Positions 1-5,925 of a stretch of 11,070 nt of DNA are shown one piece after another. Each line of letters begins with the position of its first letter. Positions within the stretch are counted from its first letter, which is position 1. The stretch spans positions 1 through 11,070 of the forward strand of contig JALHSW010000649.1 of assembly GCA_022865365.1 (NCBI GenBank), given 5' to 3'. The stretch comes from Acidimicrobiia bacterium (lineage in GTDB: Bacteria; Actinomycetota; Acidimicrobiia; IMCC26256; PALSA-555). Both the position numbers and the translations under genes were made by a program. The notes under the pieces were generated by a model. The model was not told the DNA's origin, ran no database searches, and saw only the letters and a list, made by a program, of their open reading frames with translations.

Positions 1-273
1 CGGATGGTCGAGCGGGTGCTTGCGGGTGGGCTCGGTGACCCACGCCCAGGTCTCGACCACGCCGCCGGGGCCGACCTCGACGAAGTCGAGATCAAGGGCC
101 TCGCCGGTCTGGGGATCCCATTCGGTCGGCGGGCAGAGCACCTTGCCGTCCCGGCTCGTGATCCCCACGATCTTCTGGTCTCGCAGCCCCGTGAGGAAGG
201 CGCTGTAGACGGGCCCCAGCGTCCGGGTGTACGGGAACTCGATGGTGTTAGTGCTGAAGCGTTGGTCGGCCAC
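1..273 (-). CDS. DUF35 OB-fold (acyl-CoA-associated) protein, 3' end outside the window
   Basis: The 91 visible residues form the N-terminal part of a DUF35/OB-fold protein, a family that pairs with thiolase-like or MaoC-like enzymes and supports acyl-CoA chemistry, including ChsH2 and Ltp-type aldolases of sterol side-chain breakdown. Visible signatures are IEFPYTRTLGPV (residues 11-22), GKVLCPPTEWDPQTGE (43-58) and DFVEVGPGGVVETWAWV (63-79). The rubredoxin-like zinc knuckle seems degenerate: one Cys (47) remains where zinc-binding members have CxxC pairs. I chose GTG at 273; an in-frame ATG at 291-289 would add six residues but sits inside the KstR-type operator (282-295). No clear Shine-Dalgarno is seen for either. 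It lies downstream of the KstR-like gene on the same strand, after an 82-bp gap that holds its own operator. Family assignment is fairly sure; the partner enzyme is unknown. Confidence 0.8.
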   Translation of the reverse strand, partial: MADQRFSTNTIEFPYTRTLGPVYSAFLTGLRDQKIVGITSRDGKVLCPPTEWDPQTGEALDLDFVEVGPGGVVETWAWVTEPTRKHPLDHP

Positions 274-281
274 GGCATTAC

Positions 282-295
282 TAGAACACATTCCA
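282..295. promoter_or_regulatory. KstR-type operator upstream of the DUF35 gene
   Basis: TAGAACACATTCCA matches seven of the eight fixed positions of the known KstR motif TnnAACnnGTTnnA (A replaces the G of GTT) and extends to the near-palindrome CTAGAACACATTCCAG at 281-296. It ends 8 nt before the chosen GTG start at 273, where a bound repressor would block initiation. The site is seen directly; binding by the KstR-like protein at 356-931 is inferred. Confidence 0.75.
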
Positions 296-355
296 GTTCG
301 CGCGGACAAGCCGGCCGGCGAGGACCGCCAACAAGCCTGAGGCCGGGCGAGCCGA

Positions 356-931
356 TCAGTCGAGCAGGAGCCGGGTGGCGATCTCGAGCTGGCGGCTCAC
401 GGTGGGGGCGTCGTTCCAGCCGTTGACCCAACCGAGGAGCCACGCGAACCACACCTGGCGCAAGGTCACGGCAACCGCCTCCCGACGGCCCGCTTCGACG
501 TCAATCATCACGTCCTGCAGGACGGTGTCCATGATCGCCATCATCTCGGCTTGGCACTCACGGACCGCCGGATCCGGTGACGCACACGCGGTCACCAACG
601 CCGCGGTCCGCTTCGGTTCGGTAAGTGCACCGCGCATCGAGCGATCGAGCACCGCGACGACGCGGTCACTCGGCGTCGGACCCTCGGGTGGCCGCTCGTG
701 CAGGCGCGCGGCCTGCGCTCGCCACATCTCGACCTGACCCGCCGCGAGCAGGTGGTCCTTGGAGGCGAAGTACCGGTAGATCGTCCCGAGCGCGACCTGT
801 GCTCGTGCGGCGACGTCGCGCATCTGCACTGCGTCGTAGCCACCCTCGGCCGCGAGCTCCATCGCCGCGTCGAGGACTCGCCCCCGCCGGGCCGCCTGGT
901 TCGCCGTGAGCGTCTCGGTGTTGACCGTCAC
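356..931 (-). CDS. kstR: TetR-family transcriptional repressor, KstR-like
   Basis: This 191-residue TetR repressor has its helix-turn-helix in the first 60 residues: RVLDAAMELAAEGGYDAVQM (18-37), then RDVAARAQVALGTIYRYFAS (38-57) and KDHLL. The core is very close to what I recall of M. tuberculosis KstR (GGYEAVQMRAVADRADVAVG, TLYRYFPSKVHLL). KstR represses cholesterol catabolism genes and is released by 3-oxo-cholestenoyl-CoA-type ligands. The C-terminal ligand domain (about 65-191) also ends KstR-like, with V.RQLEIATRLLL. It starts at GTG 931, and the upstream SDR stops at 928-930, a 4-nt GTGA overlap that suggests translational coupling. The operator at 1749-1762 ahead of the pair implies autoregulation. 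Three further KstR-type operators in the window support the name. KstR2 is less likely because its operator differs. Confidence 0.85.
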   Translation of the reverse strand: MTVNTETLTANQAARRGRVLDAAMELAAEGGYDAVQMRDVAARAQVALGTIYRYFASKDHLLAAGQVEMWRAQAARLHERPPEGPTPSDRVVAVLDRSMRGALTEPKRTAALVTACASPDPAVRECQAEMMAIMDTVLQDVMIDVEAGRREAVAVTLRQVWFAWLLGWVNGWNDAPTVSRQLEIATRLLLD

Positions 932-1725
932 CCCGCGTAGACCTCGTCGCCCGGAACCACGGGCTCGCCCGGAACCGCGGGTGCCGTGCCGACGACCCGC
1001 TCTTCGGCCACGGCCGAGTCGTCTCGGATGAGGTCGAGCACGGCCTGCGCGACGTCATCGGGCGCGAGGAGTCCCATCATCTCGTTCGCCGACACGGCCC
1101 AATCCGCCCACCGCTCACCGTCGCCCGACTTGGCGAGCAACGCGGTGTCGACCAGCCCGGGGAGCACGGAGTTCACCCGGATGCCCTCCTCGGCGAGCGG
1201 CGCACACGCGCGCGTGAACATCGTCACGCCGGCCTTGGTGGCCGAGTAGATCGGGTCCGGCGTCAGTGGGAAGAGTGCGGCCATCGATGCGGTGTTCACG
1301 ATCACACCGCCGCCGCGGCGGCGCATCGCAGGGATCACGAGTCGCGTCCCCAGGACCACGCCGCCGAGGTTGACGTTCATCACGCGCAGCAGCGTCTCGG
1401 GCGTGATGTCGGGCCAGAGCGGCTCCCCGCTCACCAGGCCTGCGTTGTTGTGGAGGATGTCGATGCCGCCGTATTCGCCCTCGGTCGCCGCGAACAGCGC
1501 TTCGAGCGAGCGCGGCTCGGTCACGTCGGTGCGCACGTAGGTGGCGATCCCGCCCCCAACTCCGAGTCGCAGGTCGTGGACCAGTCCGACCGTCTCGGAG
1601 CCTCCGACGTCGTCAACGTCGGCCACGACGACGGTCGCGCCCTCGCGGGCCAGGGCGAGAGCGGTTGCCCTGCCGATGCCCGATCCGGCCCCCGTGACGA
1701 CGGCAACCTTGCCCGCGATCTCCAT
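928..1725 (-). CDS. Short-chain dehydrogenase/reductase (classical SDR)
   Basis: A 265-residue classical SDR that would oxidise a hydroxyl or reduce a ketone with a nicotinamide cofactor. The Rossmann glycine motif is TGAGSGIG (11-18); Asp36 at the end of beta-2 favours NAD(H) over NADP(H). NNAG lies at 93-96, and the catalytic Ser147, Tyr160 and Lys164 occur in NTASMAAL and PIYSATKAG. ATG at 1725 is preceded only by a weak GAGAG purine stretch. The gene is first in a two-gene unit with kstR, and a KstR-type operator lies 23 nt upstream, so its substrate is probably a steroid or steroid acyl-CoA intermediate (inference). Its last ~17 residues, PAVPGEPVVPGDEVYAG, extend past the usual SDR end and contain an 18-bp in-frame tandem duplication. 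The exact reaction cannot be read from sequence. Confidence 0.9.
   Translation of the reverse strand: MEIAGKVAVVTGAGSGIGRATALALAREGATVVVADVDDVGGSETVGLVHDLRLGVGGGIATYVRTDVTEPRSLEALFAATEGEYGGIDILHNNAGLVSGEPLWPDITPETLLRVMNVNLGGVVLGTRLVIPAMRRRGGGVIVNTASMAALFPLTPDPIYSATKAGVTMFTRACAPLAEEGIRVNSVLPGLVDTALLAKSGDGERWADWAVSANEMMGLLAPDDVAQAVLDLIRDDSAVAEERVVGTAPAVPGEPVVPGDEVYAG
947..982. repeat. 18-bp tandem duplication in the SDR C-terminal tail
   Basis: Two adjacent 18-bp units (947-964 and 965-982) match at 16 of 18 positions and share TCGCCCGGAACC. On the coding strand they encode the six-residue repeats PAVPGE and PVVPGD, keeping the frame. They lie in the proline-rich tail after the last recognisable SDR element. 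Confidence 0.85.
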
Positions 1726-1748
1726 GAGTCGTCACTCTCGCACGCAAC

Positions 1749-1762
1749 GAGAACGCGTTCCA
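1749..1762. promoter_or_regulatory. KstR-type operator upstream of the SDR-kstR pair
   Basis: GAGAACGCGTTCCA matches seven of eight fixed positions of TnnAACnnGTTnnA, with G for the first T, and has the perfect palindromic core AACGCGTT. It ends 23 nt before the SDR start at 1725. The position implies that the KstR-like repressor controls its own two-gene unit, as mycobacterial KstR does; regulation is inferred. Confidence 0.75.
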
Positions 1763-1779
1763 CCCGTCCTCAGCCAGCC

Positions 1780-1838
1780 AGAAGGTCAGCGGCCAGGAGG
1801 TCAGGGGGCCAGGAGGTCAGCCGGCGAGGAGGTCAGCG
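1780..1838. repeat. 16-bp tandem repeat, about 3.7 copies, at the phosphatase 3' end
   Basis: Units begin with AGGAGGTCAG (AGAAGGTCAG in the first) followed by a variable G/C hexamer: 1780-1794, 1795-1810, 1811-1826 and the partial 1827-1838. Read on the minus strand, each unit carries a TGA-containing CTGACCTCCT segment, and the array covers the last codons and the distal stop (1817-1819) of the interrupted phosphatase frame. It lies between that gene and the SDR operator. Confidence 0.85.
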
Positions 1839-1966
1839 ATGATCCGCAGGTCCCGGTCGAGTCGAGCGGCGGTCGCCCGATACACCGGAAGGGGTTCGCC
1901 GACTGGGTCTGTGACCTCGTCGTCGTGGCGCCCGATCGGCCCATCGGGTCGCTCGGACGCGACCCG
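1817..1966 (-). pseudogene. Lost C-terminal part of the tyrosine phosphatase, downstream of an in-frame TAG
   Basis: Immediately after the TAG at 1967-1969 the same frame continues for 49 codons to a TGA at 1817-1819. The translation contains EVTDPVGEPLPVYRATAARL and ends LRIIADLLAG. This is the expected end of a low-molecular-weight tyrosine phosphatase: the TDP segment (Asp codon 1907-1909) matches the conserved DP motif whose Asp is the general acid, followed by the amphipathic C-terminal helix. It belongs to the gene at 1967-2347, and no separate start fits. The segment is untranslated unless the TAG is read through or is a sequence error. Confidence 0.7.
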
Positions 1967-2347
1967 CTACGCCCACACCCGCTCCGATTCGTCGGGGCGA
2001 CGTGGACCGGCACGCAGGCCGAGCCGCGCGAGCTCGCCGAGCAGGAAGGCTCGACCGGACGCGTCCGGCGAGAGCGTCGTCGTGCGCCACACGTGGTCGC
2101 GCGTCATCCCGATCACCAGATCCGCGGCATCGACGAGCTCCGCGGTCAGCTGACGGCTGAGATGTCCCTCGAGGTCGACACCGAGCTCGGCGACCGCGAG
2201 CGACGCGTTGCCGGTGGCCGGACCACCCCAGGCGAGCGTGCCGGCCGAGGACACCCGCGCGTCGACGCCGCGCTCCGCGAGGCGGGCGCGCAGCAGCACC
2301 TCCGCCATCGGAGAGCGACAGATGTTGCCCGTGCACACCACCAACAC
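1967..2347 (-). CDS. Low-molecular-weight protein tyrosine phosphatase, truncated by an in-frame TAG
   Basis: The 126-residue product starts MLVVCTGNICRSPMAEVLL, carrying the LMW-PTP active-site loop C(x)5R-S (Cys5, Arg11, Ser12) that forms the phosphocysteine intermediate. Family features continue with SSAGTLAWGGPATGNAS (33-49) and ADLVIGMTRDHVW (75-87). Start is GTG 2347; no upstream in-frame start exists before a stop. The protein ends abruptly after ERVWA at the TAG 1967-1969, before the catalytic DP segment, which follows in the same frame. As written the enzyme lacks its general acid and last helix and should be impaired or inactive. LMW-PTPs usually run about 150-180 residues; the full frame would be 176 codons. 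It may be a recent pseudogene, a consensus error or a readthrough case. It is divergent from the CoA-transferase, with no KstR-type operator nearby. Confidence 0.8.
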   Translation of the reverse strand: MLVVCTGNICRSPMAEVLLRARLAERGVDARVSSAGTLAWGGPATGNASLAVAELGVDLEGHLSRQLTAELVDAADLVIGMTRDHVWRTTTLSPDASGRAFLLGELARLGLRAGPRRPDESERVWA

Positions 2348-2371
2348 GTCGATGGGACCGGATCGTACGGG

Positions 2372-2401
2372 GTCTGGATCGTACGAGATGCCGATCCAGA
2401 C
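2372..2401. promoter_or_regulatory. Inverted repeat in the divergent phosphatase / CoA-transferase promoter region
   Basis: GTCTGGATCG (2372-2381) and CGATCCAGAC (2392-2401) form a perfect 10-bp inverted repeat with a 10-nt spacer. GGATCGTACG also occurs twice in direct orientation (2360-2369 and 2376-2385), with a partial GGATCTAC at 2404-2411. In this 121-bp gap between two divergent starts this is a plausible operator, or a stem-loop in one leader. No KstR-type motif is present. A TACACT at 2409-2414 could be a -10 element for the CoA-transferase, without a clear -35. Confidence 0.45.
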
Positions 2402-2468
2402 TCGGATCTACACTCCGGCGCATGCCCGGCACCGCGCGCGCGTTCGGACCCCCGTCTGTCAGGCCGGC

Positions 2469-3668
2469 GTGAGCGGACCGCTCGAGGGACTCAGGGTCGT
2501 CGAGCTCGGTGTGTGGGTCGCGGGTCCCGCGGCCGGGGGGATCCTCGCCGACTGGGGTGCCGACGTCGTCAAGATCGAGCCGCCCGACGGCGACCCGGCG
2601 CGCGGCTTCGCGAAGATGCTCGGCGGCGACGTGCCGTTCAACCCGCCCTTCGAGATGGACAACCGCTCGAAGCGCGGCATCGTGATCGATTTCGCCCGCC
2701 CCGGCGGGGTCGACCTCGCCTACGAGCTGCTCGACACGGCCGACGTCTTCGTCACCAACATTCGCCTCGACGCGCTGTCGCGGCTCGGCCTCGATCCCGA
2801 TACCCTGCGGGCCCGCAATCCCCGGATCGTCTACGGGATCATCACCGGCTACGGCCTCGAGGGTCCCGAGCGCGACCGCGCCGCGTACGACATCGGCGCG
2901 TTCTGGGCACGGAGTGGGATCGCCAGCCTGCTGACGAAGCCGGGGGGCGAACCGCCGTTCCAACGCGGAGGGCAAGGTGACCACAACGCCGGGATGACGC
3001 TGGCCGGCGGCATCAGCGCCGCGCTCGTCGCGCGGTCGCGCAGCGGCGAGGGGCAGCTCGTCCACACCTCGCTGCTTCGCCACGGCATGTACACCATCAG
3101 CTTCGATCTCAACACGGCGCTGCGCTTCGGCGTGTCGATCGGCGTGGCGACGCACGAGACGATGACCAACCCGATGATCAACGACTACCGCGACCGCGAC
3201 GGCCGCTGGTTCTGGCTGATCGGCCTCGAGGGTGATCGCCACTGGCCCGATGTGTGCCGCGCGATCGATCGGCCCGAGTGGATCGACGAAGAGCGCTTCG
3301 CCACGACGGTTGCCCGTCGCGACCACGTCACGGAGCTCATTTCGCTGCTCGACGAGCGCTTCGCGACGCGCACGCGCGAGGAGTGGGGCGTCGCGTTCGA
3401 CCGCGAGGACGTGTGGTGGGCGCCGGTACAGACGACCGACGAGGTCCTGGCCGACCCCCAGGCGTGGGCCGGCGGCGCCTTCGTCGAAGTCCCCGACTCG
3501 GGGAGCAGCGTGACGATGATCAACTCCCCGGTCGACTTCGTCGGGACGCCGGGGGCTCCACGCTCGCTGCCGCCCGAGCTCGGGCAGCACACCGACGAGG
3601 TGCTCACGGCCCTCGGCCGCGACGCCGCCGCCATCGCCCGCCTCCGAGCCGACGGCGTCGTGCACTGA
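2469..3668 (+). CDS. Class III (CaiB/BaiF) CoA-transferase
   Basis: A 399-residue family III CoA-transferase, moving CoA between acyl-CoA and a free carboxylic acid through an aspartyl-CoA thioester. The N-terminus has the canonical GPLEGLRVVELGVWVAGP, then ADWGADVVKIEPPDGDPAR and LDTADVFVTNIR. The expected nucleophile is Asp171 in GGQGDHNAGM, followed by GISAALVARSRSGEGQLVHT. Length and order match the family. I chose GTG 2469 because the conserved region begins directly after it; ATG 2388 in the same frame would add 27 basic, unfamiliar residues and lies inside the inverted repeat. A convincing Shine-Dalgarno is missing. The acyl substrate is unknown; a role in activating carboxylic acids would suit the surrounding acyl-CoA metabolism, but no KstR-type operator precedes it. 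The peptidase gene begins 53 bp downstream on the same strand. Confidence 0.9.
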   Translation: MSGPLEGLRVVELGVWVAGPAAGGILADWGADVVKIEPPDGDPARGFAKMLGGDVPFNPPFEMDNRSKRGIVIDFARPGGVDLAYELLDTADVFVTNIRLDALSRLGLDPDTLRARNPRIVYGIITGYGLEGPERDRAAYDIGAFWARSGIASLLTKPGGEPPFQRGGQGDHNAGMTLAGGISAALVARSRSGEGQLVHTSLLRHGMYTISFDLNTALRFGVSIGVATHETMTNPMINDYRDRDGRWFWLIGLEGDRHWPDVCRAIDRPEWIDEERFATTVARRDHVTELISLLDERFATRTREEWGVAFDREDVWWAPVQTTDEVLADPQAWAGGAFVEVPDSGSSVTMINSPVDFVGTPGAPRSLPPELGQHTDEVLTALGRDAAAIARLRADGVVH

Positions 3669-3721
3669 CCCCCGACGCGTGGGTGCAGGCGGCGGAACCA
3701 TCTCGGCCTTCACAGCGTGAT

Positions 3722-5284
3722 GTGTCCGTGACCGCTTCCCGCCGACTGCCCGGGGTCTTCGCGCGCCCGGCGCCGCCCGTCCTGACGCTGGTCCTGGTCC
3801 TGGTGCTGATGCTCGTAGCGGCGGCGCTGGTCGGGGTGGCCCCGACCGGGGCCGTGGCCACGCGTGGAGCCCGGTCGCCGTCGGCGGCCGACCCGGGATC
3901 GCTCGATCCCCCTGATCCGTACTACCCGGCCCTCGGCAACCGTGGCTACGACGTCGAGCACTACGACGTCCGGGTCGCGTACGACCCCCCGGCGGGGGAC
4001 GCACCGGGCAACCGGTCGGGCGAGCTCACGGGCGACACCCGCATCAGCGCGACGGCCACGGAGCAACTCGCCCTCTTCAACCTCGACCTCGCCGGCTTCG
4101 ATGTCGCGAGCGTGCGGGTCGACGGCCGCACCGCCGCGTTCCACCGAACCGAGGACGAGTTGCGGGTCAGCCCGCGCGTTCCGATCGCGAACGGCGCACC
4201 GTTCACCGTGCGCGTGCGCTACTCCGGCGTGCCGACGCCCGGGCAGATCCCGGGGCTCGGCGCGCAGAACGGCTGGCTGCTCACCAGCGACGGTGCGGCG
4301 ACCCTCAACGAGCCGGACGGTGCGCGGCACTGGTTCCCGGCCAATGACCATCCGAGCGACAAGGCCACGTTCGGCTTCCGGATCGACGTGCCCACTCCGC
4401 TCGTCGCGGTCGCCAACGGCGTGCTCGACACGAAGGTCGCCCAGGGAGACCGGACGATCTGGAGCTGGAACGAGACGGCACCGATGACCACCTATCTCAG
4501 CCAGCTCACGATCGGCAACCTCGAGCTTCGCCAGGAAGCTCCCGTCGACGGGGTCGCGATCCGCAACGCGTTCGCACCGGAGATCGCGGCGCGGGCGGCC
4601 GCAGCCGCCGAAGCCACGCCGGAGATGCTCCGGTTCCTTTCCGGGTGGTTCGGGCGGTACCCGTTCTCGACGTACGGGATCATGGTCCCCGGCGGCGGAC
4701 CTCGAAGCCTCGCGTTCGAAGCGCAGACGTTCTCACTCATCGCGTCGGACCTCTTCCGCGACCCCACGCTCGCGAGCGCGATCCTCGCCCATGAGCTCGC
4801 ACACCAGTGGTTCGGCGATTCGGTCAGTCCGGCGTCGTGGGACGAGACCTGGCTCAACGAAGGCTTCGCGACCTACGCAGAGTGGCTCTGGTCCGACCAC
4901 GCGCTCGGCGACCCACTCCAGAGTGAGGTCGACCGTGCGATCAACGCCGTGCGTCGCTCTCCTGACGTCGCAGCCGACGACCCCGGGGTCGACGAGATGT
5001 TCGGCACCGCGCCCTATGAGCGCGGTGGGCTCACGCTCCACGCGCTCCGTCTCACGGTGGGCGATGAGACGTTCGCCAAGATCCTGCGAACCTACGTCGA
5101 GCGCTTCAGCGGGAAGACCGCGACGACCAAGGCCTTCGTGCAGGTCGCCAACGAGGTGTCGGGTCAGGACCTGACGAGCTTCTTGCGTTCCTGGCTCGGA
5201 CCCGGTCCGCTCCCGCAGCTCCCCAAGACACCGGCTCCCCTGGGCTCCGACCCGCCGGCCGCGCTCACCGTCGCCGCGCGGTGA
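3722..5284 (+). CDS. M1-family zinc metallopeptidase (aminopeptidase), exported
   Basis: A 520-residue M1 peptidase with the zinc site HELAH (357-361) and third ligand Glu380 in NEGFATY, the family's HExxH-x18-E spacing. Upstream, GGGPRSLAFEAQ occupies the place of the GAMEN-type exopeptidase loop, with Glu333 as likely substrate-amine binder. Tyr432 in PYERGG is the probable transition-state tyrosine. The N-terminus has basic residues, a strongly hydrophobic segment at about 20-40 and AVA (44-46) as a possible signal-peptidase site, so it is probably secreted or membrane-anchored. It lacks the long C-terminal helical domain of PepN/ERAP enzymes and ends in a Pro/Ala-rich tail. Start is GTG 3722 or GTG 3728; no strong Shine-Dalgarno separates them. 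It may be co-transcribed with the CoA-transferase but has no obvious link to steroid catabolism. Confidence 0.9.
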   Translation: MSVTASRRLPGVFARPAPPVLTLVLVLVLMLVAAALVGVAPTGAVATRGARSPSAADPGSLDPPDPYYPALGNRGYDVEHYDVRVAYDPPAGDAPGNRSGELTGDTRISATATEQLALFNLDLAGFDVASVRVDGRTAAFHRTEDELRVSPRVPIANGAPFTVRVRYSGVPTPGQIPGLGAQNGWLLTSDGAATLNEPDGARHWFPANDHPSDKATFGFRIDVPTPLVAVANGVLDTKVAQGDRTIWSWNETAPMTTYLSQLTIGNLELRQEAPVDGVAIRNAFAPEIAARAAAAAEATPEMLRFLSGWFGRYPFSTYGIMVPGGGPRSLAFEAQTFSLIASDLFRDPTLASAILAHELAHQWFGDSVSPASWDETWLNEGFATYAEWLWSDHALGDPLQSEVDRAINAVRRSPDVAADDPGVDEMFGTAPYERGGLTLHALRLTVGDETFAKILRTYVERFSGKTATTKAFVQVANEVSGQDLTSFLRSWLGPGPLPQLPKTPAPLGSDPPAALTVAAR

Positions 5285-5287
5285 CCG

Positions 5288-5310
5288 CTCCCCCCGAGGA
5301 CTCGGCGGAG
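5288..5310. terminator. Possible bidirectional hairpin between convergent genes
   Basis: CTCC (5288-5291) pairs with GGAG (5307-5310) and CCGAG (5294-5298) with CTCGG (5301-5305), separated by a small internal loop. This stem fills most of the 32-bp gap between the peptidase and SnoaL stop codons, where either transcript could end. There is no T-tract on either side and the apical loop is very tight, so this is a weak terminator call. Confidence 0.3.
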
Positions 5311-5316
5311 GCAGGG

Positions 5317-5859
5317 TCAGGCGCCAGGAGGGCCCGAGGCGCCGACGTCCCAGAAGGCCCGCCACGTCGGCCACTCGTCGGGCAGCTCGCCGGTGCCGGT
5401 GTGGTGCTCGGGCCAGTTCGCCGGTGCGAGACCGAGGGGCGACGTCCCGACCTCACGTCCGTACCACAGGAGATGACGGCGCCGAGCGAAGTACCAGTGA
5501 CCGCCACGGCGCTCGTAGTCGTCGCGGTACTGGATCGCCTGCACGATCCACTGGTTCCCCACCTGGACCTCGCCCCGGCAGTACACGACCCCCCGGGCTC
5601 GATCCGCGCCGACGAGATCGATGACGTGCGTGCCGACGTTCAGGATCGTGATGCCGACGTCGCGGAGGGTTCGGTCGAAGAAGCCATGCAGGGCGGCGCG
5701 ACCTCGCTGCTCACGTCCGACCTGCACGTCGTCGACGAACAGCGACGTGAGCGCGTCCAGATCACGTGCGTCGGTCGCGACGGCATAGCGGGCGACGAGC
5801 TGGCGGATCTCCTCGTACGCGAGGAGTCGTTCGACGGCTGCGTCATCGTGCGTGACCAC
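5317..5859 (-). CDS. SnoaL-like / NTF2-fold protein
   Basis: A 180-residue single-domain protein of the SnoaL-like, cystatin-like alpha+beta barrel superfamily that includes ketosteroid isomerase, scytalone dehydratase and many small isomerases or hydratases. The opening helix and first strand are typical: YEEIRQLVARYAVATDARDL, then SLFVDDVQVG. Candidate polar active-site residues are Tyr25, Asp30, Asp33, His78 (NVGTHVIDL) and His129 (RRRHLLWYGRE); WYFARRRHLLW is the usual last strand. The final ~45 residues are a Trp/Pro-rich tail outside the core. Start is GTG 5859; going upstream a TAG is met within four codons. It is last in the run fadE26-fadE27-hydrolase-SnoaL, 48 bp after the hydrolase stop. 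Position and fold suggest a hydratase or isomerase step on a steroid intermediate, but the sequence does not prove it. Confidence 0.8.
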   Translation of the reverse strand: MVTHDDAAVERLLAYEEIRQLVARYAVATDARDLDALTSLFVDDVQVGREQRGRAALHGFFDRTLRDVGITILNVGTHVIDLVGADRARGVVYCRGEVQVGNQWIVQAIQYRDDYERRGGHWYFARRRHLLWYGREVGTSPLGLAPANWPEHHTGTGELPDEWPTWRAFWDVGASGPPGA

Positions 5860-5876
5860 CGCGTCAGGCTAGGTGG

Positions 5877-5925
5877 TCCCGGCCATCACGCCAGGTGCTC
5901 CCGGCCATCACGCCAGGTGCTCCCG
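5877..5925. repeat. 22-bp tandem duplication spanning the hydrolase stop codon
   Basis: Two identical adjacent 22-bp units (5877-5898 and 5899-5920), each beginning TCCCGGCCATCACGCC, are followed by the first five bases of a third (5921-5925). On the minus strand the unit carries the hydrolase's last residues and stop (CACCTGGCGTGA). The stop used (5908-5910) is in the copy nearer the gene body; the other copy is non-coding and out of frame. Confidence 0.9.

Noticed and set aside
2342..2355. AACACGTC near the phosphatase start as a fifth KstR-type site
   Set aside because: It has GTC rather than GTT and neither the flanking T nor A at the fixed positions, and it lies within the coding start.
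3254..3721. N-terminal extension of the peptidase into the CoA-transferase region
   Set aside because: The extension is antisense-like Arg-rich sequence overlapping the CoA-transferase in another frame. The signal-peptide-like N-terminus starting at 3722 gives a natural beginning.
1833..4004. Very long open frame on the minus strand (723 codons) opposite the CoA-transferase and overlapping the phosphatase
   Set aside because: Arg/Pro/Gly-rich translation with no recognisable domain, lying antisense to clearly conserved proteins. It is a by-product of GC-rich codon use.
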